Made by a program: the position numbers and the translations under genes. From positions 1 to 64,000 of the forward strand of contig JACEHZ010000370.1 in the NCBI GenBank assembly GCA_017893485.1: a stretch of 64,000 nt of DNA, given 5' to 3'. This stretch comes from Hemerocallis citrina. Taxonomy: Eukaryota; Streptophyta; Magnoliopsida; Asparagales; Asphodelaceae. This document shows positions 33,152-42,652 of this stretch, piece after piece. The notes beneath the pieces were generated by a model. It saw only the letters and a program-made list of their open reading frames with translations, ran no database searches and was not told the DNA's origin. Position 1 is the stretch's first letter. Every line of letters begins with the position of its first letter.

Positions 33152-33742
33152 TGTTACCGCTGAACCTGGTGTGGGGGTAAACAGATGAGATTTGTGAGTT
33201 CGCAAAAAAACCTGAACAGCGGATCCAAGCCTTCTGATTCCTACCGCTACCTGCAAGGAAGTGCGATACACCGGGGTTGATTCCGGCGACCCACCCTCCG
33301 ACGCTCTTGTCAGTAACCAGTGATGATTAAGAAAGAGCTTAAGGTGAAAAAAGAGTGATTACCTCGTCACAGTGGTAGGTGGAGGGTATTTATAGTCGTC
33401 ATGGGAGTGATTAGGGACCTGATTTCCTGTGTAACTGTCAGGAGTAAAATCTTCACAATCTGTTTAGGAAACTGACTCCTGATCCCCGGTGAGAGCAAAT
33501 CAGGCCCGTTGATTCGGTCAAATCAGTGACCCTGATTTTCCTCTTGCTAATCTGGGTTTGTCTTGGGTCGGAACTCGTACCCAGTTGGAGCGGATCCGTT
33601 TGTGGATTATTGGATCTGTGAGAAGGAGACCCAGTACCCGTTTCGGACTCATTTGTATGTGAAATTACCGTCTTACCCCTGAGCTTCAAGATTCGTGCCC
33701 AATCTGGACGGTTCCGATTTAACCCCATTTTTAGCCATATCA
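33152..33742 (-). repeat. Element C 5' LTR
   Basis: Same ends as the 3' LTR (TGTTACC and CATATCA on the plus strand). The TATA box is at 33387-33394 (minus strand). The host sequence CCACC follows, then the PMD exon edge at 33750. Confidence 0.95.
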
Positions 33743-34026
33743 CCACCGACCTACACGAACAAAGAGAAATATTGTTATTAATGAGACAATAAAACTTATA
33801 TTCGTATTTAAAACCGATAATAATAATCAATCTTACCTCCATCATAGAAGCGCCACTAGCGCTACCAGAAGGACTTCTCGGTCGCCTTGTTCTAACCATT
33901 TATCTGTGAATCAAAAATTTAAAATTAGTTGATACGGGTTATATCCATTTATCTATCAACAATAAACAAAGCGAAAATGTAGCAAAAAACGTACAAAATA
34001 CAACGAAAAATAGCAACACTATGCAA

Positions 34027-35290
34027 CTTGGTCGAATTCAAGTAACACAAGCCACCCGAACTTGTAGAAGCGAGTTTCGAATCACAGTTTGCGAGATACG
34101 GCCGTGTACCGCTTTACTTGGTTTTTTTCAACCGAAAGCGATACGCGGCCGTATCTCTCGAACCGTGAGTCGAAACTCACTTCTACAACTTGGGTTGGCT
34201 TCTCATAGGGGACACTAACCAACTCGCAAAGTTTCAAATTTTTTGAATATTGTTTGAAGGGTTTTCAACTCTAACCGCACTTACAAAATTCTAAGTGAAA
34301 AACTTCTCATGCGAGGAACTTGAAAAAACCACACAAACGGCATCCGAAAATTATAAAACTTTCCGACTTGGTCGAATTCACGTAGCACAAGTCACCCGAA
34401 CTTGTAGAAGCAAGTTTCGAGTCACGGTTTGCGAGATACGGCCGTGTACCGCTTTACTTAATTTTTTTCAACCGAAAGCGATACGCGGCCGTATCTCTCG
34501 AACTGTTAATCGAAACTCACTTCTACAGTTTGGGTTGGCTTCTCATAGGGGACACCAACCAACTCGCAAAGTTTCAAATTTTTTGGATATCGTTTGAAGG
34601 GTTTTCAACTCTAACCCCACTTACAAAATTCTAAGTGGAAAACTTCTCGTGCGAGGAACTTCAGAAAACCGCACAAACGGCATCCGAAAATTATAAAACT
34701 TTCCGAGTTGGTCGAATTCACGTAGCTCAAGCCACCCGAACTTGTAGAAGCGAGTTTCGAATCACGGTTTGCGAGATACGACCGTGTACCGCTTTACTTG
34801 GTTTTTTTCAACCGAAAGCGATACGCGGTCGTATCTTTCGAACCGTGAGTCGAAACTTACTTCTACAGCTTGGGTTGGCTTCTCATAGGGGACACCAACC
34901 AGCTAGCAAAATTTTAAATTTTTTGGATATCGTTTGAAGGATTTTCTAATCTAATCTAACCTAACCGTACTTACAAAATTCTAAGTGGAAAACTTCTCAT
35001 GCGAGGAACTACAGAAAACCGCACAAACGGCATCCAAAAATTATAAAACTTTCCGACTTGGTCCAATTCACATAGCGCAAGCCACTCGAACTTGTAGAAG
35101 CAAGTTTCGAGTCACGGTTTGCAAGATACGGCCGTGTACCGCTTTACTTGGTTTTTTTCAACCGAAAGCGATACACGGCCGTATCTCTCGAACCGTGAGT
35201 CAAAACTCACTTCCACAACTTGGGGTGGTTTGTACTACGTGAGACCAACATACTCGCAAAGTTTCGTATTTTTTACGGTTGTTTGCAGGG
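34027..35290. repeat. 340-350-bp tandem array upstream of the PMD pseudogene, each unit with a long inverted repeat
   Basis: Units anchored by CTTGGTCGAATTCA start at 34027, 34367, 34707 (GTTGGTCG) and 35057. In each unit the segment GTAGAAG(C/T)GAGTTTCGA and TCACGGTTTGCGAGATACGG is followed, after about 35 bp, by its near-perfect reverse complement (CCGTATCTCTCGAACCGTGA, GTCGAAACTCACTTCTAC). The inverted repeat is about 47 bp. Differences between units often leave the pairing intact. The repeated ORFs over the array (QVTQATRTCRS-like) follow from the repeat. The array is 130 bp upstream of the PMD start codon, so it covers the promoter position. Confidence 0.9.
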
Positions 35291-35299
35291 TTTTCAACC

Positions 35300-35800
35300 A
35301 TAACCGCACTAAAAATTTTGTAACTAATTTCGTATATACGATTCTAGTTCTACAAATTACTAACGCAAGCAAAAAAATCGGCAATTGAATATAGTTAAAG
35401 TAAACCCAATTCTACATCTAAAATCTACTAAGGCAAATTATTTTTTCCCCACTTTCTAAATTATTTACTATACACAAATTGAAAAATAAACACAAATATA
35501 GATTACTAAGGTCAAGAAATAGTTTATACCTTACAAAATAGGTCCAAATGAAGCCAAAGAATCAATTTGGAGAAGAACTAGGATTTCGATTTCATTTCGA
35601 AGAGGGGATGAGAGAGTAGGGTTTCAAACTTTGGAGTAGATATTGGGAGAGAGGAGGGGGAGCGGACGGATGAGGGCTAATTTGGGTTTAGACGAAGGAT
35701 TAGGGTTTTTTCCGTTTTGGGTTCGTCGAAGAAAGAAGAAAGAGCGAGAGAGAAATCGTCGAAGAAGACGATCTGAATGCAAATACAAATGAATATAGAT
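35300..35800. other. A/T-rich spacer with purine-rich tract
   Basis: No ORF of note. 35580-35760 is purine-rich (GAGAGAGGAGGGGGAG, AAAGAAGAAAGAGCGAGAGA). I see no gene or transposon end here. Confidence 0.5.
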
Positions 35801-35900
35801 TACCTTAACCCGTTCTTAGAAAGGACGGGTTCAGGCTATTTTTTTTTAATAAAACATAGCCTTAACCCGTCATTCCCAACAACGGGTTAAGGCAAATTTT
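35801..35900. repeat. Right-hand TTAACCCGT hairpins
   Basis: Two small hairpins occur: TTAACCCGTTCTTAGAAAGG then ACGGGTT; and TTAACCCGTCATTCCCAACA then ACGGGTTAA. AGGCTAT and ATAGCCTTAACCCG face each other across a T-run. They are the same core motif as the palindromes at 12843-16185, about 8.4 kb away once element C is removed. Confidence 0.75.
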
Positions 35901-36104
35901 AATAAAAATTTATCTGGACCGTTCAGATCAAAGTTCGCACGGGTCTATGCACACAGACCCATTTGCAACGGAAGAAGACATATATATATATGGAAACATG
36001 GACTTTTATTTACAACTAATTATTGTCAGACTATTCAAACTTGAGCAACATAATTGTTGATTTACTGTTTACAAGGCTTTTTATATGCTGTATTGTTCTG
36101 AAGA

Positions 36105-36139
36105 CGTGCCGTAGGCACGTGCCCACGGGAAAATCTAGT
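36105..36139 (+). mobile_element. Candidate Helitron 3' terminus
   Basis: CGTGCC-GTA-GGCACG forms a 6-bp hairpin and is followed by TGCCCACGGGAAAATCTAG and then T. A hairpin followed shortly by CTRR and a T is the known signature of plant Helitron 3' ends. The matching 5' TC end cannot be placed, so the extent is unknown, and it could be chance. Confidence 0.3.
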
Positions 36140-36144
36140 CCTAA

Positions 36145-36335
36145 TATAAGATTTAAAAATACGCATCATAGCATAAAATGCTAGCATTCCATGAACAAAA
36201 CAGATTCGATTGTCAGGAAGATTAAAGAGAAGACAAGGAGGTGTCTTAAGTTCGCTCACATCAAGTTGCTGCTTTGAACTCTTGTTTTCTTGCTGCTTCT
36301 TTTCCTTCTTATCTTTACCCCCTTCAAAAGGAACA
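36145..36335 (-). other. Possible coding remnant, unidentified
   Basis: The minus strand reads open from about 36335 to 36080: a Lys/Gln-rich stretch (GGKDKKEKKQQENKSSKQQ), then LDVSELKTPPCLLFNLPDNR. It directly follows the NOC2-like exons but does not resemble the known continuation of NOC2. It may be another captured fragment or non-coding. I do not recognise it. Confidence 0.25.
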
Positions 36336-36430
36336 ATAGATGAATTAACAACATTATTTCAGACACGAACTTAAAGTTCAAGTGAACAGAAAAACTACTT
36401 AGTAACATGAATTACGTGGTTTAGAGTTAC

Positions 36431-38830
36431 CTTGTGGCCTCTTTCAGTAAGGGCACTGTGTAATATCACTGCCAGATGACGAATGGCAACAAATGCATGT
36501 TGATATGCACTTGGTGTATCAATACCATAGAGTTCGGTAATGCAATTTGCAAGAAACTGAATGTGCTGCAACTTTGATCTACCTACAGACTTAGCTAGTC
36601 TGCAATTCATGATACAAGCCTTATAAACACCCTTAAGGCAAGTATCAAGACAATCCGAACCAAGTCGAATACACAGGTCCCTTAAGAACAGGAATGAAAC
36701 AACTGGAAGTGCACCTCTTCCAGTACCCCATGAATGAAGTGCAACCTGCAGTAGTACAATTTAGAGTTGACAAATCCAATAATAAATCTCACAACCTTTT
36801 TGACAAAATATAGATTTTAACCATTTGAAGGGCTATATAGTTATATACCTTGATATACTTCCTCAGGAGAGTATGAAATGCAGCTAAAAATACAGCTGAT
36901 GCCTTCACACGCTTCAAGGTGAATGCGATCATCTGCTCATCCATCATTTGGGTCAATATGTGAAGTGCATTGCCAAGATATATCTTCACTAAACTGTCAT
37001 TTTTCTTCCAGGCAGGTGTAGTCGTTTGATCAATAATCGTTTCCTTTTTACCTCCAGAGCTTGGAGCTTTCAGCACTTCACGGAGAATCCCATCCATTTC
37101 ATTCAGAATAAAAATCATTATTTTATTAAATAGACTGCTAGAAAGGACACTAAATTTTGGTGCAGAACCATTCTCGGCATCGGCACCATAGTGGCATGCT
37201 GTACGAAATGCACTTAGAAGAGATCGAACTGCACCAAGTTTCCCATCTTCTTTAATAGATTTACACCACGAATCAACCATTTCAGTTGTAATTACTTTTG
37301 CAGGCTGTTTCTGTAACTCCTCAGCAGCCTGTTCTTCCGCATCAGTCTCCACATCCGTTTCTGCATCCTCCTATCCAATATCACGAAAACCTAAGCGGGT
37401 TAGACCACTTTATTAGACCACTTGGTAGTATTTGAAAAATATGGAAAATACTTGCATCAATGTTTTCGTCATCGAACTCCAAAAGGTCCTTATCACGTTT
37501 TTGCAAGTACTGATGGAACACGGGGTCCTGCAATGGAAGCAAAATAAATGAGTCACAACGAAAACATTAAATTTACAAAGTAAGATTTACGCGAAGAACA
37601 AATACCATACAACCTATTCATCGAAATTATGTAGAGCAAAGTGCAAATAGTAATGCATACAACATTATAACCAGAAACTACATTAATCTACTGCAGAAGA
37701 AAAACAAACATGTGACTGAAATTAACTATTGTATGTCCTTCTCCTACAACTAAGGCTCCAATGTTGCACAAGAGAAGGGGGCAGGCAGATTTGTCATCAT
37801 TTCCCGAATGGCATGACCAAAAGGAAAGGTAATTTTCCCCCATATATTATTGTTATATATATATCGCAGCTCATTCCTTCTCCATGGCATGCAAGGAATT
37901 TGCAACAAGTTAAGAGTGTATTAGTCAAACTGGAATTTAGCCGTAAGATTTTATAAAACCTCTGAAAATAATATGCATGATATTGTTCAAAAAGTTACAA
38001 CCACTATTAGTAAATTCGAAACAATGAAAGGATTTGAAGTATGAACTATTGAATGATTTGGCCTGAGCAAAAAGAACTTGTGGGTGGTTTCGAAGTTCGA
38101 GGCTCCATGAGTTGATCAATTCTGTTCTTTTGGTATTATTCAATATGGTTTGGTTAAGTGTATTACTCCGTTTTTGATGCTTCTACTAAGTTTAAGCATA
38201 TTCTTCCCTAACATAATCCTAGTGTCAAATGCATTCATGGGCACCTGGGGGAAAGCGACCCCTCCAAATCCTAAAATATTTACGAGCCTAATTTAATAGT
38301 AGGATTTTGTAAAAAAAAATTTAAAACTTCTCAAGGACTCGCCCTCCATCAAAATTCTGTCAAATACTAGCTTCTACCTCCTAAAATTGTCGCAAAACTT
38401 CTCAGCTCTCTCCTGCATGAAATACGAAATTCTTTTTATTGGCCCTCGCATTTAATCAATCATGACTTAATGCATTAGTATATTTGCACTCATATGCAAT
38501 TGAACAAATTACTCTCAATGGAAAAAATACTAATTAATAATTGGAACTGATAATCTAAGTCCATATCTTTACCAAACAACACAAATGCTATGGAAATGAA
38601 CTCGTGCATAAAAATATTAATAATAAAAATAAAAAGGAACCTTTTCTTTGAGTCTTTGCAGTTGATTGACATGCTCTTTAACCCTCTGTTACAAAAGAAA
38701 GCTGCTTTTCCCACCAACTGAGTTGCTTGTATCTAATCAAAACAGGTAGAAAAGTAAAGTTATGATTTTGATTATAACATTAATAGAAGGGCAGAATCGT
38801 AATTCAACCTGAATCCTCGATATCCGACAT
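36431..38830 (-). pseudogene. Partial NOC2 / REBELOTE-like gene (nucleolar complex protein 2)
   Basis: Noc2 family proteins act in pre-60S ribosome maturation and nuclear export. Four exons are visible: 38641-38685 (RVKEHVNQLQRLKEK), 37452-37527 (DPVFHQYLQKRDKDLLEFDD), 36849-37370 (ITTEMVDSWCKSIKEDGKLG, GAVRSLLSAFRTACHYGADA, FLAAFHTLLRKYIK) and 36431-36745 ([40 protein letters not shown]). Introns are GT..AG and the downstream junctions are in phase; the 37452/37370 junction is off by one base as read. The usual basic N-terminus and the whole C-terminal half are missing. A leader-like region with a telo-box precedes it. A fragment or pseudogene is most likely; a rearranged expressed copy is possible. 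The 1.1-kb interval 37528-38640 is intron. Confidence 0.8.
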
Positions 38831-38834
38831 GGAG

Positions 38835-38950
38835 GGTATTGCTTTGAGAGGAGGCAGAGTTCCACGGCCGAAAGGTAGACGAAGAAGAAAAAGAGATGGG
38901 CTTGGGCGCGGCTAGGGTTTAAGAGGCCGTGTCGGGTAAAGTTTGTGATC
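38835..38950 (-). promoter_or_regulatory. Leader with telo-box and site II-like motifs before the NOC2 fragment
   Basis: On the minus strand the stretch reads CTTAAACCCTAGCCGCGCC, then AAGCCCATCTC, and a candidate ATG (ATGTCGGATATCGAGGATTC) at about 38828. AAACCCTA telo-boxes together with TGGGC(C/T) site II motifs are typical of plant ribosome-biogenesis gene promoters. This fits the identity of the gene. Confidence 0.5.
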
Positions 38951-39052
38951 TGTCGGATTAGGCCGTTAGGGTCGGCTGAGAGCCTGTGACGGGTACGTTT
39001 GTACAATATTGGGTTTGGGCTTGGTTCCTCCTCCTAACGGATAGTGAAATAA

Positions 39053-39414
39053 GGGCGCGTTTGGAAACCCAAAAAACTAGGAAAATAAATGGAATACTGT
39101 GGATATACCCATCTTATCCTATTCCACGGTCTGTTTGTTTTCAAAAAGAAAATAAAGGAAACAATTAAATATCATTCCCTAGGGAAAGATTTGAGCCGAA
39201 TTCTATTCTAGCTCCACCCTCTCGGAAAGCTGGGTAAAGGAATGGAAACAACTAATTTTTCTTCTCTATTCATCAAGAAATCAACCCTCTTTTCCAAATT
39301 TTGAGAGGGCTCTTCGTCCCCATCACCTCTCGAATGCAGTGGCGAAGGATTCCGTCCCCGATCGCGGCGAAACCTCGATCTCGAACTTGAAAAGGAAAAC
39401 ACAATTCTGATCAA

Positions 39415-39452
<38 letters not shown>

Positions 39453-40463
39453 CTCTCGTTGGTTTCATCAAATTGGGTTTTCTTCTTGCTGAAGCTTCGG
39501 CTACTTGTGAAGAGTTGAGCCCCTGAGTGCAGCTTGTAGGGAGAAGGTAGAATACACTTTACAGGTAGTCTTCAAGATAGAGAAATGATAGCGTCAGAAG
39601 TATGTGTAAACCTGTGGGCCTTACTCAAATTTATATGTAAGTAGTAGTTTCGAATTTGGTTCTTCCCTAAAGAGGGTTTGGGGGTTGTTGGGTCAAAAGA
39701 GGTTTGCTGCTAGTATCGAAAGTTGGAGAACCATAGCATACCATCTTTTGGTTTTCTCAACAAATTCAACCTTCCAACTTAAATAAATAAATAAATATAA
39801 GACCAACTATGTTAAAAGAACTTCACATAAAATAAACGTTAAATTTCAGAAACCACCGAACTTTTTAATCAGAGAATAGTTGTTTTTTTTTTTTTTTCGC
39901 TTTCAGTTTCGGCAAATCACCTCGCCAACTTTTAGTACCGAACTAAGATCCCTCTTTCGGTGTAAATTACCCAATGTCCTTGATCCCGTTGATAATATAT
40001 TTTTTACCCGATTCGTTTTTAAATTCAAATATCAAAAGTGAAAAGAATTAAATTACAAAAAAATAAAAAAAATAAAAATAAGGTAAACTAATTAATTTTG
40101 GTTAGAGTGGGTGATTTTAGAATTAATAAATCTTCATTTTTTGGGAGTGTCAGAAGTATGTTTTTTCTCTCCAGGAAAATAATTTTATTCATTACTCAAC
40201 CTAAAATGCAAAATGTCAGAAGTATGTCCATGTACAGATGTTATAAAAAGGTTTTTCAAAATGCCGTAATCCATAATATTCTATTGTTTGTCAAACAAGA
40301 CTAGGGAATGGAAACAAAAAAAAGTCAATTTCATTCCACCAGTTGCCAAACACACACAATTTATAAAGTTAATTCATCCATTTTCCTTTCTTTCCATTCC
40401 TCTCCATTCATTTTCTTTTCCATTTCTTCCCATTCCCCAACTTAAATGTTTCCAAACAGACCC
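39053..40463. mobile_element. PIF/Harbinger-like non-autonomous element (TSD TAA)
   Basis: Terminal inverted repeats GGGCGCGTTTGGAAAC and GGGTCTGTTTGGAAAC (right end, complement) match at 13 of 16 positions. TAA flanks both sides (39050-39052, 40464-40466). The 1,411-bp interior has no transposase. It contains a CT microsatellite (39418-39450), a T-run near 39882 and repeated GGAATGGAAACA words near the ends. Confidence 0.75.
39418..39450 (+). repeat. (CT)n microsatellite
   Basis: An uninterrupted CT run of about 16 repeats lies inside the Harbinger-like element. Confidence 0.95.
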
Positions 40464-40466
40464 TAA

Positions 40467-40639
40467 GGGTAATGCTACACCTACAACCTTCTCTTACAAA
40501 CTTTTCTTTTACAACCTTAGGTGGCACAATCTCATTAGAATGTATTGTAGAGTAGATTGTAGTGGGTTGTACACATCTCCAATGAGATTGTGCCACGTAA
40601 GGTTATAAGATTGGAAAGGTTGTAGGTGTAGTATTACCC
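40467..40639. mobile_element. 173-bp foldback MITE
   Basis: The ends GGGTAATGCTACACCTACAA and its near-exact reverse complement (..GTAGGTGTAGTATTACCC) form a terminal inverted repeat of about 24 bp. A second inner inverted repeat is GTGGCACAATCTCATT / AATGAGATTGTGCCAC. It begins immediately after the TAA of the preceding element. No target duplication of its own is evident. Confidence 0.8.
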
Positions 40640-41558
40640 GTGAAATAATGTCTTTTAGCACAATAGTGCATAACTTTACTCAATTTATATAATAGTCCTA
40701 ATACATTTGCTGCTTTGCATTTGTCAATTATTAATCAAATTAGTCCTTTAAATTGTGTTTCTAACATGTCAAAAATAGATCTTACTTAAAATTATGAAAT
40801 CTTTGATAAAGGAGCCTAAATGAATCGAGCTTAAGCACAATATGATCTCATTTGTTCATTTAATTAATTAATTTAGTTGTTGATCAAGCCACAACGCTCT
40901 TTGTGGTAACATAAAACTCATCAGAACCTAAAACCTTCGTTTCAGAGGTTATATAAAACCATTTGAAACCTTATTTTTGATTGCAAATTTTTATTTTGGC
41001 CTTCGAAACTCTAGATTATGAAACTATAACTTTAGCTCGCAAATAGATCTTTCGTGAGTTTCACACAAATATATAAATATGAAACTCATTCAATGGAACT
41101 ACATGAAAGATAGAAGGTACATTGTGATTGCAATGATGACTTGGGTTCTCTAACTAGATAGAAATAACTATTACTTTGTAAAATTAGATTACTGCATCAG
41201 AAGCAAGTTGCATTACTGACAGAAGTTATACATATGATAGTATTACTTGCATCATGAGCAAGCCGCATATAGTATTTCTTGTAAACTAGCACAAGTTATG
41301 CATCTAATATCGTTTTGGCCAGAGAAGACTCTATTAGAAGCAAGCCACATTACTGACACTTTTAGGATACAACATCTTGATGATGAGAAAATAGAGATCG
41401 ACCCCACCTTAGAGTAGACTTATCCCCTAGGGTGGATGTGAGACTTTTATACTTTTGCTTACACCTTGTTTGAGAAGGACTTAGATTTACCCATAACCCT
41501 ACATAGATGTTGGAGGTTATTACTTTTTATTTTTGCACTTCTACATTTTCCCCCAGTT
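40640..41558. other. Spacer without recognised features
   Basis: The DNA is A/T-rich. Related words AAGCAAG(T/C)(T/C)(G/A)CATTACTGAC occur near 41200 and 41338. I see no ORF, RNA gene or transposon end. Confidence 0.5.
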
Positions 41559-42597
41559 TGTTGACTCTTGGTTTGGTGTGCACAAAACGTGCTCACTTGT
41601 ACTAATAAGTTTAAATTTAGTGTATCGGATTTTCAGGATTAATTAATATAAAAAAGAGATCCAAGAGAGATTCACAAACATACAAATAAGGAAAGTAATA
41701 AAGGGAGATTGCATCTACAATCCAAAGAGGAAAAAGCTCTCAATTAAATAAGGGGAGATTGCATCTACAAGCTAAAGAGGAAAGAGCTCTCAATTAATTG
41801 GCCTCTAAGCAATCTATCAAGTCTGGATTTTTAGCAAGATTTTCGTGAGATATTTGTTGTAATTGATTGATTAAAGAGAGATGAGTTTATGGTAAGAAAA
41901 CAAAGTGGATTCGATCTATACAGCCATGGTCCGGTCGACCGTACCTAATGTCGGTCGACCGTCGCAGTCGACCGCAACTTCTATTGGCAAAAACAGCAGT
42001 CGACCTTTCATCTCTCTAGCTACGCCAGAGAGCTGAACGGTCGACCGCACATTTTGATCGGTCGACCGCAACTTGTCTGTATATCTTTTTTGGAATGTAT
42101 TGTTGCCTCTTTTGATCAATACACTTCCTCTTCTATTAAATAGAAGGAATCCACTGTGTCTTCTTTACCTATTCCTTCTGAAAAAATTACTTCGAACTAA
42201 TCTCTTGATAATCAATCCGAGTGTAAGCGTTGAATTGGTTGTATTCTTTAGTTAAGATCTCAAACAATCTTGAGTTTTATTTTATTTTCTTTTCCACTTC
42301 GGTGAGATTGACGGGACTTGGATTAGAAGTCATGTGGGTGTAATAGGTCTCTCGGCCCGAATCCAAGAATTACTGTACTAAGGATTTTTGAGTATAATGG
42401 AACGCTTGTAGCGGAGAATTGTTACAAGTAGGTGGTGTGGACATAGACCTGGGGGTCGAACCACGTTATATCGTTGCGTCATCTGAGTTTGCTTTTCTTG
42501 CCTCTCTTGCATTACTTTGATTTATTTTACTTTATTCTTTTAATTTTTTATTTCCTCACGATCACCCTATTCACCCCCTCCCTAAGGGTGATTAACA
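41559..42597 (+). repeat. Element E 5' LTR
   Basis: TG..CA ends. It contains a duplicated segment (GGGAGATTGCATCTACAA, at about 41703 and 41755) and a cluster of (C)GGTCGACCG palindromes at 41930-42075. The PBS follows. Confidence 0.95.
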
Positions 42598-42598
42598 G

Positions 42599-42610
42599 TG
42601 GTATCAGAGC
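42599..42610 (+). other. Primer binding site of element E (tRNA-iMet)
   Basis: TGGTATCAGAGC directly after the LTR is the canonical Ty1/copia PBS, complementary to the 3' end of initiator methionine tRNA. Confidence 0.95.
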
Positions 42611-42652
42611 GAGGTGGTTATAAAAAGCTTAAAAGCTTAAGAGAAAGGTCCA

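Larger units (their letters stand above)
18729..33742 (-). mobile_element. Element C: complete Retand/Tat-like Ty3/gypsy retrotransposon
   Basis: Two LTRs of 588 and 591 bp in the same orientation bound 15,014 bp. The 5-bp duplication CCACC (18724-18728 and 33743-33747) marks insertion. On the minus strand the order is 5' LTR, PBS, gag, protease, RT, RNase H, second RNase H, integrase, an 8-kb 3' region with antisense genes and repeats, PPT, 3' LTR. By eye the LTRs differ at about 27 positions plus one 3-bp gap (roughly 95% identity), so the insertion is not very recent. The published Retand-2 element of Silene has the same plan: pol, two antisense ORFs, tandem repeats, LTR. Gag-pol has several stops and frameshifts, so this copy is not autonomous now. 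Confidence 0.95.
16632..33899 (-). pseudogene. PMD (plant mobile domain, MAIN-like) pseudogene, split by element C
   Basis: Exon 1 is 33837-33899 and encodes MVRTRRPRSPSGSASGASMM plus one more residue. An 86-bp GT..AG intron follows (33751-33836). Exon 2 starts at 33750, runs 8 bases into the target duplication of element C, and resumes at 18723. The protein carries typical PMD sequence: WRPETHTFSLPVGEMTVTL, VAIITGLPINGVVV and, further on, WERIHIGR. A further intron spans about 17022-17138. The C-terminal tail is basic and ends PSGRKPRGRKR at 16632. Besides the 15-kb insertion it has a frameshift at the T9 run 18266-18274, another near 17850, TAG at 17637 and TAA at 16836, so it is dead. PMD proteins of the MAIN/MAIL type act in silencing and meristem maintenance in plants, and PMD genes are also carried by transposons. 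Confidence 0.85.

Noticed and set aside
34021..35242. Series of similar ~100-codon ORFs (QATRTCRS..) as a gene family
   Set aside because: They copy the 340-bp repeat and cross its inverted repeat; no codon-level signal is visible.
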